Of a stretch of DNA of 64,000 nt, positions 1 through 9,265 are shown in pieces (position 1 is the first letter of the stretch; every line of letters begins with the position of its first letter). The notes under the pieces are model-generated. The model was not told the origin of the DNA. It worked only from the letters and a program-made list of their open reading frames with translations, and made no database searches. The DNA lies in the NCBI RefSeq assembly GCF_009184395.1, contig NZ_WEIC01000003.1, positions 310,001-374,000 of the forward strand, written 5' to 3'. The DNA comes from Amylibacter sp. SFDW26 (GTDB lineage: Bacteria; Pseudomonadota; Alphaproteobacteria; Rhodobacterales; Rhodobacteraceae). The translations under genes and the position numbers were made by a program.

Positions 1-1006
1 GTGTTGGAAAGGCTATCAAAGACAACTCACGTACTGGTACATTGTCCTGCTTTTCTGGTGGGCGCAAAATAGTGAAATGAACCAGGTCAACAGCACTGTC
101 TGATTTCAACAGATTGCGCCATGTCCGTTCCCCTGCATAGGGTTCGCCTGAAACAAGAAGCACGCGCAAACGATCACGCACACCATTAATGGAAACGACG
201 GCAGAGTTATTGCGTTCGGTTAATTCACCTTCAATGGGAACTAGATTGAATTGGAGTACATTAATGCCGCCATGCGGCAAGCGTAGTGGCATCTCTAAAT
301 CGGTGTTGGTTTCCAAATCAAATGCAACAGGATCAGCGTCATCAATTGCGATTTCCACACGTGCTTTTCCACGAATATCTGTAGGAACATTACCCTGCTC
401 TTCAATGCGTAATGTTAAGGTGATCACCTCATCTAAAATTGCAAAAGCAGGTGCATTTTTTATGATCAACCGACGATCCCAATCATTCTTTTCACCCGTT
501 AGAAGCACATGAACTGGAAAGTTAAATTGACCTGCAATATCGACATCATGTATTTGGCCATCCGTCACCAAAACTGCACCCGCTATACGATTAGACGCTA
601 CTTCATTTATCGTGCGATTTAGGGCTGTGATTAAAAATGTACCATCCTCTTCGCCATTGGCATCATTTTTTACATCCATTTGCTTAATCTCAAAGTTTTC
701 TAGACCTTCGATATCAGCAACCAGTTCAGTAACGGCATCTTCAATCTGAAACGGGCGCGCTGCAACCGTTTGGCTTTCGGATTTATCGACAATAACCAAA
801 ACAATATTAGAAAGGTCTTCACGCGCTTCTTCTTGCAAGCTTGGCTCAATCAAAGCTCCAAGCAAAACGAGAGCTGCAAGTCCACGTAAGGCCCAACCAG
901 ATAAACCACGCCAAAGGCAAAATAGAATGCATGCTGTAGAAAGTGCAGCCAAGCCATAGATCATCATCCATGGAATGAGTGGGCTGAATGTAATACTGCT
1001 TTCCAT
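1..1006 (-). CDS. Membrane protein with VWA-like region (partial, C-terminus outside window)
   Basis: Last visible gene of the leftward MoxR operon; about 335 N-terminal residues are present and the frame stays open to the window edge. The protein starts MESSITFSPLIPWMMIYGLA and shows two hydrophobic segments in its first ~60 residues (the second near RGLAALVLLGALIEP). A periplasmic-like region follows with VIVDKSES (a DxSxS-like motif) and AGAVLVTDGQ, as in von Willebrand type A folds. The start lies one base after the stop of the DUF4159 gene, so the two are probably translationally coupled. In related operons this position holds a large membrane protein of unknown function; the role here is inferred from position. 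The gene was read directly from the reverse strand. Confidence 0.75.
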   Translation of the reverse strand, partial: MESSITFSPLIPWMMIYGLAALSTACILFCLWRGLSGWALRGLAALVLLGALIEPSLQEEAREDLSNIVLVIVDKSESQTVAARPFQIEDAVTELVADIEGLENFEIKQMDVKNDANGEEDGTFLITALNRTINEVASNRIAGAVLVTDGQIHDVDIAGQFNFPVHVLLTGEKNDWDRRLIIKNAPAFAILDEVITLTLRIEEQGNVPTDIRGKARVEIAIDDADPVAFDLETNTDLEMPLRLPHGGINVLQFNLVPIEGELTERNNSAVVSINGVRDRLRVLLVSGEPYAGERTWRNLLKSDSAVDLVHFTILRPPEKQDNVPVRELSLIAFPT

Positions 1007-1007
1007 C

Positions 1008-3776
1008 CTATTGCCCCAAACGATCTAGCAATGCAGGTACGTGAACCTGATCGGATTTATAGTTACCTGTCAGCACATACATAATCAGATTCACCCCAAA
1101 CCGTTGTGCATATTCGCGTTGTAATTGCCCTGCTTGACCACGGCCAACTGGAAATAGGTAACGCCCATTTTGATCAATCGCCCAAGCAGCGGCCCAATCG
1201 TTTGCACCAATGACGACAGGAGTGACGCCATCATTCGCATTGCGAAATGGTACGCCTTCAATTTCAGTAGAATCTGCTTGTGAAGCTTCAATCCAAACGT
1301 TGGCCCCAACATGTCGTCCTGGGAATTCTTTCATCAGATAAAAAGACCGTGCCAACACATGATCTTCGGGCACTGGCTCAAGCGGTGGTATTTCCAATTG
1401 CGTCGCGATTTTTTTCAACACGCGTCCATTAGCTGTGCCACCTGCCCCCGCAAAGGATAAATGAGCATCACGCGTATCAAACAAAATCATACCACCGCTG
1501 CGCAAAAAACGGTTTAGTTTATCAACGGCGGCTTCAGATGGTGGTTTTTGGTTCTCGCTCATTGGCCAATACAAAAAAGGATAAAGTGACAACTCGTCTA
1601 TTTCTATGTTCACTCCAACAGGAGAAATTGGCTCAACAGATGTGCGGCGACGTAATTCTGCGGACAAGCCAAGCAATCCTGCTTCCGATGCACGATCTAC
1701 TTTAGCGTCGCCAGTTTTTACATACCCCAAAACCGTATTGTTTATGATCTTTGCGATATCCACATCAGATTGTGCATATCCTTTTTCGCTAAGACCAAGA
1801 GTTGTCAGCAAAACAACAACAGCTATTTGACCCACATATCGCTTGGTTAATTTTCCACTTAACCAAAGAGATGCGAATATATCGAGAAGTAATAATACAA
1901 AGGCCGCTATCAGAATATATGGTTTTAAAAACACCTGTGCTGTTTTTCCAAGTGATAAAAAAGATGTTCCCAAAGGCCAATCCGCGCGGTTTAACACTTG
2001 ATCTTGAGCGATCACGTTCAATGCGGCCTTACGGCCAGCATTCCCATAGACACCTGCGGGTAAGTCGGCAGAGACTACTTTGGTTGCCAATTGTTCACCT
2101 TGAACACCTGCCAATCCTGTTACATTACGTACAGCACCAAAAGCATCGATGGTCTCTTCAGGCTTCCAGATCAATCCTTCCAAATCATCAATGTCATTAA
2201 GTGTTCCAGACGTGGATACAGCCAAACGATCCAACATTTGCACGAATAATCCAGACAGGGGCAAATTTGACCAATCCGCATTTGCTGTTACGTGAAACAA
2301 AACAACACGCCCATTGCCTACGGTCTTTTGTGTTACTAATGGCGTCCCATCTTGCAACTCGGCCACTACGCGTTCCGCTAAGTTTGGGTCAGGTTGTGCA
2401 ATCACTTGGCTGTTAATGCTTACATCATCAGGCACCTTTAAACCAAAAAAGTTGGTACCCTCGACAAAGTCTTGTATCTTTTTAGGTGCACCCCATGACA
2501 TGGCACCACCAACGCTACGGCCGCCCGCACGTAAACGTACTGGTAGTAATGGATGCTCCTCGCGCAGTCCGATTTGACTGGCTGCCAAACGTGAACCCGC
2601 AAAGCGAACCAGTAAACCGCCCTCTTCGGTCCATTTCAATACACTGTCAGTATCGGTCGTGCTTAACTTGCCAATATCCACAAAAATTAAAACATCAGGG
2701 TTGGCTTGCAATGTGGTTTTTAAATCAGCTTCGATCACATCTGCTGTCGGCACTAAAGCTTTACGTAAATAAAACACATCTGATACAAGGTTTGACCCTT
2801 CTTGCTGTTCAGATGGCGCAATAATACCAACCTTGCGACGTTGAATTGTATCGCCCGTCACCGCAACAGCACCCGCAGAACGGCGGCCCTCTATTGCCAC
2901 AGATTTAACGCGGTTGCGCAATTCTACAGGTAAATCGAAAACCAGTTCGGTTTCAGTTTCATTTCCAGAAAAACGGCCATTTGAAACACCTAAAATCTGC
3001 ATCATACCATTAGGATCAGGACCAACCGCATTCACAGTGACATCCAAAGCTGTATCCGCAAAACTGCGTTTGACTTTCACCACCATATTATCGTCTTTGA
3101 CAACGGGTGGCGCCATTGCCAAAACAGGGCGATCGCTTTGAACAACCGATACATCCCCTTTTTCGGACAGAACTTCCATCAATGCCGCCCTATCAACGGT
3201 CTCTAAACCATCAGAGAACCATATCGTATCAAACGAACCCTTTTGTGTGCTCAAATAGCTTTGCCATTCTGCATAATCTGGCCGCCAAGCGTTTGGAACC
3301 AATGATGCTACCCTTTGCAAAGATACTGAGGGGGATGCAAAATTCAACACAACACCTGGTTTAGGTCGGTCGCTCAGTTGCAAAACCACAGTGGGTTGAT
3401 TGTTCTGAGCAGCCCCACGAAGCACCTCTGTTAATTTGTCTTGGCGTTGTTTCCAATCTGATGCACTGGCCCAGCTGGCATCCATTAAGACAATCAGATT
3501 TTTATTCGAGGGTTTCGCATCGGTTGGATTTAATATCGGCGCCGCAAATCCAATAATAGCAGCCCCCAACACGGCAATACGCAAAGCAAGTAGCCACCAC
3601 GGTGTACGATCTGGCGTTGTTTCTTTGTCTTTCAAGCCCAGCAGTAAAAGGATACCTGGGAAATGCGCGCGTAAAGGTGCAGGGGGTACAGCGCGCAATA
3701 TCCACCATAAGACAGGCAATAAAACCAAGGCCCATAATAAAAGCGGTGCAACGAAGCTGATGTTCAAGCCAAACAT
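1008..3776 (-). CDS. DUF4159 domain-containing membrane protein (BatA-like N-terminus)
   Basis: A 922-residue protein. The N-terminal MFGLNISFVAPLLLWALVLL segment and a second helix near residue 60 match the BatA/aerotolerance N-terminal arrangement. A VWA-like region follows (IVLMDASWASASDW), then an amidotransferase-like middle part. A further membrane helix near residues 620-640 (PYILIAAFVLLLLDIFASLW) precedes the C-terminal DUF4159 domain (FLYWPMSENQKPPSEAAVDKLNRF cut short here; FDTRDAH). I chose the ATG at 3776 rather than an upstream in-frame start because it forms TGATG with the stop of the DUF58 gene and follows a G-rich ribosome site. It probably works with the MoxR ATPase in envelope maintenance; the exact function is unknown. 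Confidence 0.85.
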   Translation of the reverse strand: MFGLNISFVAPLLLWALVLLPVLWWILRAVPPAPLRAHFPGILLLLGLKDKETTPDRTPWWLLALRIAVLGAAIIGFAAPILNPTDAKPSNKNLIVLMDASWASASDWKQRQDKLTEVLRGAAQNNQPTVVLQLSDRPKPGVVLNFASPSVSLQRVASLVPNAWRPDYAEWQSYLSTQKGSFDTIWFSDGLETVDRAALMEVLSEKGDVSVVQSDRPVLAMAPPVVKDDNMVVKVKRSFADTALDVTVNAVGPDPNGMMQILGVSNGRFSGNETETELVFDLPVELRNRVKSVAIEGRRSAGAVAVTGDTIQRRKVGIIAPSEQQEGSNLVSDVFYLRKALVPTADVIEADLKTTLQANPDVLIFVDIGKLSTTDTDSVLKWTEEGGLLVRFAGSRLAASQIGLREEHPLLPVRLRAGGRSVGGAMSWGAPKKIQDFVEGTNFFGLKVPDDVSINSQVIAQPDPNLAERVVAELQDGTPLVTQKTVGNGRVVLFHVTANADWSNLPLSGLFVQMLDRLAVSTSGTLNDIDDLEGLIWKPEETIDAFGAVRNVTGLAGVQGEQLATKVVSADLPAGVYGNAGRKAALNVIAQDQVLNRADWPLGTSFLSLGKTAQVFLKPYILIAAFVLLLLDIFASLWLSGKLTKRYVGQIAVVVLLTTLGLSEKGYAQSDVDIAKIINNTVLGYVKTGDAKVDRASEAGLLGLSAELRRRTSVEPISPVGVNIEIDELSLYPFLYWPMSENQKPPSEAAVDKLNRFLRSGGMILFDTRDAHLSFAGAGGTANGRVLKKIATQLEIPPLEPVPEDHVLARSFYLMKEFPGRHVGANVWIEASQADSTEIEGVPFRNANDGVTPVVIGANDWAAAWAIDQNGRYLFPVGRGQAGQLQREYAQRFGVNLIMYVLTGNYKSDQVHVPALLDRLGQ

Positions 3777-4666
3777 CACGCAATTCCCCCCAAAGCTTGG
3801 GATAACCACAACAATTGTGGCGTAGCAGAAGCGTTAGTTGTGTGGCAACTATACCGCCATCCCGTTCGTTTAGACAATTGCTGCAAAGCTGCTTTACGCT
3901 CTGCCAGTTTCTGTTGATATTCCTTACGTAAAGATTGCGCTCGCATCGTTTCAAACTTGTGCTGATTATTCATGCTCAATAACACGGTACGGCCTTTGAA
4001 CGGGAAATCTTGTTCGACGGGGTCTAAAACTTGTACAATATAGCCGTCAACATTCTGATGTGCAGCATGCGATAATCCGTCAAAAATTTCTTCCCAATCC
4101 CCCAAAAAGTCAGAGATAAACACGGCTTTTTGCCCCTGCTTCATTTCCTTTTTGGGAGGTGCTAAAAAATCATCTTCTAAATTGGTACGGATTAAGGCCG
4201 CTGCCAAAATATCAACATGTCCAACCCCTTGCCTTGCAGGATCAGCCAAATCTAATAACCCAACTTTTTCACCCGCTTTCGTTAGAAGAATGCTTAAAGC
4301 AAGAGCCAGCACATTCGCGCGTTCCATTTTTAGTGGAAGTTTCTCGTTTGATCGAAAAGCCATAGATCCGCCGCGATCCGCCCATATGTGCACAGATTGC
4401 GTATTTTGCCATTCTTGTTGACGCACAAAATGTGCATCTGATCGCGCTGAACGCCGCCAGTCAATATCGCCCACAGCATCGGTATCGACAGCAGCGCGAT
4501 ATTGCCAGAACTCTTCACCCATGCCTGCACGGCGACGGCCATGCGCGCCAAGGCTGATATTAGCAGCCAGTTGACGTGCCTCTGCCAAAAGCTCGGTAAA
4601 GCCTTGCGCCAATCCATCCGCACTTTGGCGGATATTCACGGCTGACATATTTTGGGTTTGGTTCAA
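3776..4666 (-). CDS. DUF58 domain-containing protein
   Basis: A 296-residue soluble protein with the DUF58 core: RRAGMGEEFWQYR, then GDIDWRRSARSD around residues 65-75, followed by a VWA-like fold with WADRGGSMAF (a MIDAS-like D-x-G-x-S). The start appears to be TTG: it overlaps the moxR stop as TTGA and has an AGAGG ribosome site seven bases upstream, while the next ATG (4648) has none. DUF58 proteins are regular partners of MoxR AAA ATPases; the complex is thought to act as a chaperone or metal-insertion system, but the client here is unknown. Confidence 0.88.
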   Translation of the reverse strand: MNQTQNMSAVNIRQSADGLAQGFTELLAEARQLAANISLGAHGRRRAGMGEEFWQYRAAVDTDAVGDIDWRRSARSDAHFVRQQEWQNTQSVHIWADRGGSMAFRSNEKLPLKMERANVLALALSILLTKAGEKVGLLDLADPARQGVGHVDILAAALIRTNLEDDFLAPPKKEMKQGQKAVFISDFLGDWEEIFDGLSHAAHQNVDGYIVQVLDPVEQDFPFKGRTVLLSMNNQHKFETMRAQSLRKEYQQKLAERKAALQQLSKRTGWRYSCHTTNASATPQLLWLSQALGGIA

Positions 4667-5670
4667 GCGGCCGCCTCTTTACCCAGCGCTTTGCCCGCTA
4701 GACTTGCGATGATGCGATCCAAAGTTTCGCCCTGTGCTTTGGCAGAGAAATTCAATGCCATTCGGTGAACCAATGCAGGATGCGCCAAGGCTTCGACATC
4801 ATCCAATGACGGCGCCAATCGTCCTTGGATCAATGCACGCGCACGGGTTGCAAGCATCAATGCCTGCGCTGCACGTGGACCCGGGCCCCACCCAATAGCC
4901 TCTTGGATAAATGTGTCAGAGGTTTCTTCTGGACGTGCTGAGCGCACCAGATCAAGGATCGCTTCAACAACACTTTCGCCAACGGGCATACGGCGCACAA
5001 TTTCTTGGGCTGCGATCAATTGCTCTGGTTTGAACACTTGATCAGCGACCGCCTCATCAAAACCAGTCGTCGCTAATAAGATTTCACGTTCCGTATCACG
5101 GTCAGGAAAGCCCACATCAATTTGTAATATGAAGCGGTCAAGTTGTGCTTCGGGCAACGGATAAGTCCCTTCTTGTTCAATCGGGTTTTGTGTTGCGAGT
5201 ACGTGAAATGGTTCTGCCATTTTACGCGTTTGCCCAGCGATTGAAACTTCACGTTCTTGCATCGCTTGTAAGAGTGCAGATTGTGTCCGTGGGCTGGCAC
5301 GGTTGATCTCATCTGCCATCAACAACTGGCAAAAAATTGGACCCTCAACGAAACGGAACGCACGTTTGCCATCTTCGGCGATATCTAAGATTTCAGACCC
5401 CAAAATATCTGCTGGCATTAAGTCAGGGGTGAACTGCACACGGTTAGAATCCAGCCCCATCACAGTGCCAAGTGTTTCCACAAGGCGGGTTTTCGCCAAT
5501 CCCGGTGCACCCACCAGAAGCGCATGACCACCACTTAGAAGTGCCGTTAACGATAATTCAACGACCTTTGGCTGCCCAATCACGCATTTTTCGATGTTAT
5601 TTTTTGCGGATTCTAATAGGCCACCCAACTCATCTATCTGTTTTGCTAACGTATTTGTCGTATTGGCCAT
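4663..5670 (-). CDS. MoxR family AAA+ ATPase
   Basis: A 335-residue MoxR-type ATPase. It shows Walker A (LLVGAPGLAKTRLVETL, residues ~52-68), Walker B (LLMADEINRASPRTQ), sensor 1 (VLATQNPIEQEGTYPLPEAQ) and the C-terminal lid with GWGPGPRAAQALML. It is the first gene of the leftward operon moxR-DUF58-DUF4159-membrane protein, and its promoter must lie in the 66 bp shared with the divergent DUF1285 gene. MoxR proteins use ATP to remodel or activate partners encoded in the same operon. Confidence 0.95.
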   Translation of the reverse strand: MANTTNTLAKQIDELGGLLESAKNNIEKCVIGQPKVVELSLTALLSGGHALLVGAPGLAKTRLVETLGTVMGLDSNRVQFTPDLMPADILGSEILDIAEDGKRAFRFVEGPIFCQLLMADEINRASPRTQSALLQAMQEREVSIAGQTRKMAEPFHVLATQNPIEQEGTYPLPEAQLDRFILQIDVGFPDRDTEREILLATTGFDEAVADQVFKPEQLIAAQEIVRRMPVGESVVEAILDLVRSARPEETSDTFIQEAIGWGPGPRAAQALMLATRARALIQGRLAPSLDDVEALAHPALVHRMALNFSAKAQGETLDRIIASLAGKALGKEAAA

Positions 5671-5736
5671 GACAAAAGCCTTTCAAAATATTAATCTGTT
5701 ACTACCTATTAAACGAAACTATTGCGCGCCTGACAA

Positions 5737-6336
5737 ATGACAAATCAAAAAGATGACCAAAAAGTTATAAAACCAACGGCTGATAGCATTGCTCAGTCGG
5801 CTCAGGCTGTGTCGAAAAAGGGTCCACCCCCTGTTCATCTGTGGAATCCACCGTTTTGCGGTGATTTGGACATGCGCATCGCGCGTGATGGCACTTGGTT
5901 CTATATGGGCACCCCAATCGGCCGTATGCCGCTGGTGAAATTGTTTTCATCCATCATCCGCAAAGATGGCGATGACTATTTCTTAGTGACACCTGTGGAA
6001 AAAGTCGGAATCACAGTGGACGACGCCCCATTCCTTGGCATTGACTACGATGTTGACGGTTCAGGCAAAGATCAGGTGATTACATTCACCACACAAGTGG
6101 ATGATACTGCCGTTGCAGGCCCCGAAAACCCAATTCGCGTTGTCCGTGACCCTGAAACAGGCGAACCGTCCCCATATGTTTTGATCCGAGCCAATCTTGA
6201 AGCCTTGATCGACCGCAAAAGTTTCTACCGCTTGGTGGATATCGGTGTGCATGAACAGCACGAAGGCGAACAATGGTTCGGCGTTTGGTCGTCGGGCATG
6301 TTCTTCCCGATTATTCCGTCGGCGGAATTAATGTAG
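5737..6336 (+). CDS. DUF1285 domain-containing protein
   Basis: A 199-residue protein with the DUF1285 core: LWNPPFCGDLDMRIARDGTW, then FYMGTPIGR and PVEKVGITVDDAPFL. No signal peptide or membrane helix is visible. It is divergent from moxR, a pairing that is common in Rhodobacterales. The family has structures but no settled function. The 3' end lies two bases from the end of a convergent small gene. Confidence 0.9.
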   Translation: MTNQKDDQKVIKPTADSIAQSAQAVSKKGPPPVHLWNPPFCGDLDMRIARDGTWFYMGTPIGRMPLVKLFSSIIRKDGDDYFLVTPVEKVGITVDDAPFLGIDYDVDGSGKDQVITFTTQVDDTAVAGPENPIRVVRDPETGEPSPYVLIRANLEALIDRKSFYRLVDIGVHEQHEGEQWFGVWSSGMFFPIIPSAELM

Positions 6337-6338
6337 AT

Positions 6339-6665
6339 TTATTCATCCGTCACTATTTCAACAAAACCACTAGTGAAGGTTGATAATATTCGTTCTGCAA
6401 TCATATCACGCTCACTTTGTGTAAGGGGTTGCCCATGCGGTCCTTCCCAGCAATCTTTTTCAGAAATCCAAATAACAGAAGGCTCACCAAGTTCGCCTTC
6501 AAGCTTAGTTAATCTATCTTTTTCGATATAACTAATAACGCTAAATCTGCCGCGTACAGAAATTGTCCAACCATTTTTTTCGATAGATGGCCACTTACGT
6601 TTTTTTTCATTGTTGCGCATAAATATTGGCATTACATATTTCAGAATATCTAAGAACTTAGCCAT
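6339..6665 (-). CDS. Small hypothetical protein coupled to gnd
   Basis: A 108-residue protein, start MAKFLDILKY, of no family I recognise. It begins with a short hydrophobic stretch (FLDILKYVMPIFM) and then a soluble basic/acidic part with WTISVRGRFSVISYIEKD and WISEKDCWEGPHG. The ATG overlaps the gnd stop by eight bases (ATGGCTAA), indicating translational coupling; the longer in-frame start would run well into gnd and is unlikely. A resemblance to small immunity-type proteins is only an impression. Confidence 0.65.
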   Translation of the reverse strand: MAKFLDILKYVMPIFMRNNEKKRKWPSIEKNGWTISVRGRFSVISYIEKDRLTKLEGELGEPSVIWISEKDCWEGPHGQPLTQSERDMIAERILSTFTSGFVEIVTDE

Positions 6666-8073
6666 GCCAAGGGCCGTTAACCTTTTCACCTGGGTTATCG
6701 AGACGCTCAAACGTATGCGCACCGAAATAATCACGCAAACCTTGGATCATATTTGCCGTTGAACGGCCCGTGCGGCGCATATTGTGATAGTTTAATGCAG
6801 CGGCGAAGGCAGGGATCGCATGGCCATTGCCAAGGCCAAACGTAGCAACTGCTTGCAACGCAGGCGCATGGGTTTGCATATGTTTCTTGAACACAGGCGC
6901 CAAAATCAAATGGCGCTCATCCGTATTGTCGAACACATCTGAAATCTCATCCAAGAATACAGATCGAATAATGCAACCCGCGCGCCAGACGCGTGAAATC
7001 GCTGCCATGTCCAAATCCCATTCGAATTGATCCGACGCTTTTTGCAGCACTTCAAAACCTTGTGCATAGGAACAAATTTTTCCCGCTATCATGGCACTTT
7101 CAAGCGTCTTAATCGCTTCTGCTTTATCCACATCCGAAACAGGTTCTGGTGATGGGCCAAATGCCGCTTCCATTTCCAAACGTGTGTCTACATCCGCAGA
7201 AATATTGCGCGCTTCAACCGCAGCGGCCATCAAACTGGCAGGGGCACCCAAATGCAATGCTTCGATCACAGACCATCGGCCTGTACCTTTTTGCCCAGCT
7301 TTATCCAGAATGATATCCAGCATGGCTTTGCCAGTCTTTGGATCCTCAGCCAAAGCAACCTCTGCTGCGATTTCCATCAGGTAGGAATCAAGAGGCCCTT
7401 TGTTCCATTCCTTGAATACAACACCGATCTCTTTGGGCGTCATGCCAAAGCCATTGGCCATCAAACCGTAACTTTCGGCAATCAGCTGCATATCCGCATA
7501 TTCAATACCGTTGTGCAGCATCTTGATAAAATGACCTGACCCGCCTGGACCAAACCAATCACAACAGGGATCATCGCCAAATTTTGCAGAGCTATCTTGC
7601 AATGGCGCCTTAACACGCGCCCAACTTTCTTTGGAACCACCCGCCATGATCGCAGGGCCATGACGCGCACCTTCGGCACCCCCTGAAATACCCATGCCTA
7701 AGAACATCAATCCTGTGTCTTCTAATTCGGCGACACGGCGTTCTGTGTCTGTATAGTTTGAATTGCCGAGATCAGCGATCAGATCACCCTTATCCAAGAG
7801 CGGCTTTAACATACCGATCACGCTGTCCAATGGGCCACCTGATGGTACTAAAACAAGGATAGAACGTGGTTTTGGTAAAGACTGAACGAAAACTTCAGCA
7901 TCAGCACAGGCAATCAGTTCACCTGGTAAACCCTCTGATTTAGCTTCACCCACTGCTTCCGCCATTTTTTCAGAACTGCGATCCAATAAACTGACCGTAT
8001 GGCCTTTTTCTGCCAAGTTCAGTGCAAATGCACCGCCCATAACGCCGATCCCGATCAATCCAATATGTGCCAT
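6658..8073 (-). CDS. gnd: 6-phosphogluconate dehydrogenase (decarboxylating)
   Basis: A 471-residue enzyme that oxidises 6-phosphogluconate to ribulose 5-phosphate and CO2 with NADP+ in the pentose phosphate pathway. Visible are the Rossmann motif GLIGIGVMG near residue 4, the substrate loop MGISGGAEGARHGPAIMAGG, the catalytic region GSGHFIKMLHNGIEYADMQL and the C-terminal RTGRSTANMIQGLRDYFGAH. The start at MAHIGLIG is chosen because it fits the family N-terminus and has an AAGGGA site upstream; the longer frame has no support. Confidence 0.97.
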   Translation of the reverse strand: MAHIGLIGIGVMGGAFALNLAEKGHTVSLLDRSSEKMAEAVGEAKSEGLPGELIACADAEVFVQSLPKPRSILVLVPSGGPLDSVIGMLKPLLDKGDLIADLGNSNYTDTERRVAELEDTGLMFLGMGISGGAEGARHGPAIMAGGSKESWARVKAPLQDSSAKFGDDPCCDWFGPGGSGHFIKMLHNGIEYADMQLIAESYGLMANGFGMTPKEIGVVFKEWNKGPLDSYLMEIAAEVALAEDPKTGKAMLDIILDKAGQKGTGRWSVIEALHLGAPASLMAAAVEARNISADVDTRLEMEAAFGPSPEPVSDVDKAEAIKTLESAMIAGKICSYAQGFEVLQKASDQFEWDLDMAAISRVWRAGCIIRSVFLDEISDVFDNTDERHLILAPVFKKHMQTHAPALQAVATFGLGNGHAIPAFAAALNYHNMRRTGRSTANMIQGLRDYFGAHTFERLDNPGEKVNGPWHG

Positions 8074-8275
8074 TAAGTATCCGTCCCTTTTATCCTTTGG
8101 GCGTATCTTAGCCATGCCAGTGCGCTTGTCTATGGCTGCACGCCTGATCACTGAAAAGTGCATGGAACCCCATGTCGGGAATGAACGGTTACACTTCGCA
8201 TATCACGTCATAAAATGTTTGACGCATCTCTTTTACGGCTCTACCGTTTCTTATGTTTTCACATCAGGTTCAAAC

Positions 8276-9265
8276 ATGACATCACAACGCCCATATCGCA
8301 TCGACAATCTGCAATACGCAAAATGGTCTGAAAAAATCTTTCGCCAAATGCGTGAAGGCAATGTTGATGCTGTACATGTGACGATTGCTTATCATGAGAA
8401 TTTTCGCGAAACCGTTTTGAACATGGAACAATGGAACCGTTGGTTTGAACAGTTCCCTGATCTGATCTTTCAAGGTCTCACTGGTGCTGACGTGCGTTTG
8501 GCGCGTGAAACCAACCGCACAGCGATTTTCTTTGGTTACCAAAATCCTTCTCCGATTGAAGATGATATTGGGCTTGTTGAAATCCATCACAAGCTTGGTG
8601 CTCGTTTTATGCAGCTGACCTATAACAACCAATCGCTTCTGGCCACAGGGTGTTATGAAGACGATGATACTGGCGTCACCCGTATGGGGCGTGAAGTGAT
8701 TGCTGAAATGAACCGTGTTGGTTTGGTTGTGGATATGAGCCATTCTGCGGATAGGTCTACATTTGAGGCTATGGGGATTTCCAACCGACCAATTGCGATC
8801 ACACATGCCAATCCTTCCAGTTGGCATCCCGCGCTACGCAATAAATCTGATGACCTATTAAAGGCTTTGGGGCAATCTGGCGGCATGTTGGGCTTTTCAG
8901 TCTACCCGCACCATTTGGATCAGAAATCTGATTGCACCTTGGACAATTTCTGCGGGATGATTGCCCGTACCGCTGATCTGATGGGTATTGATAACATCGG
9001 TATCGGCACCGATTTATGCCAAGATCAACCTGATAGTATTGTTGAATGGATGCGCACAGGGCGTTGGACAAAGAACATTGATTACGGTGAAGGATCGGCA
9101 AGTGATGCAGGTTTCCCGCCAATGCCAAGCTGGTTCAAAGACAACCGCGACTTTGGCAATATCGAAGAAGGGTTAAAAGCTGTTGGCCTGACAGACGAAG
9201 ACGTTGGTAAGGTCATGGGCGAAAATTGGTTACGCTTTTATGATGAAAACTTTGGGCCGGCATGA
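8276..9265 (+). CDS. Membrane dipeptidase-like protein (peptidase M19) with degenerate metal site
   Basis: A 329-residue protein of the M19 (renal dipeptidase) fold. Conserved pieces include VVDMSHSADRSTFEAM (metal-ligand His), IAITHANPSSWHPALRNKSD (second His) and GIGTDLCQD (Asp). The usual N-terminal HxD metal pair is not visible: the protein opens with RIDNLQYAKWSEKIF instead. The bridging Glu segment reads FFGYQNPSPIEDD. It may therefore bind one metal or a different substrate. I chose ATG 8276 because homology begins there; the longer reading frame adds unlikely sequence. It overlaps the next gene as ATGA. Confidence 0.85.
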   Translation: MTSQRPYRIDNLQYAKWSEKIFRQMREGNVDAVHVTIAYHENFRETVLNMEQWNRWFEQFPDLIFQGLTGADVRLARETNRTAIFFGYQNPSPIEDDIGLVEIHHKLGARFMQLTYNNQSLLATGCYEDDDTGVTRMGREVIAEMNRVGLVVDMSHSADRSTFEAMGISNRPIAITHANPSSWHPALRNKSDDLLKALGQSGGMLGFSVYPHHLDQKSDCTLDNFCGMIARTADLMGIDNIGIGTDLCQDQPDSIVEWMRTGRWTKNIDYGEGSASDAGFPPMPSWFKDNRDFGNIEEGLKAVGLTDEDVGKVMGENWLRFYDENFGPA

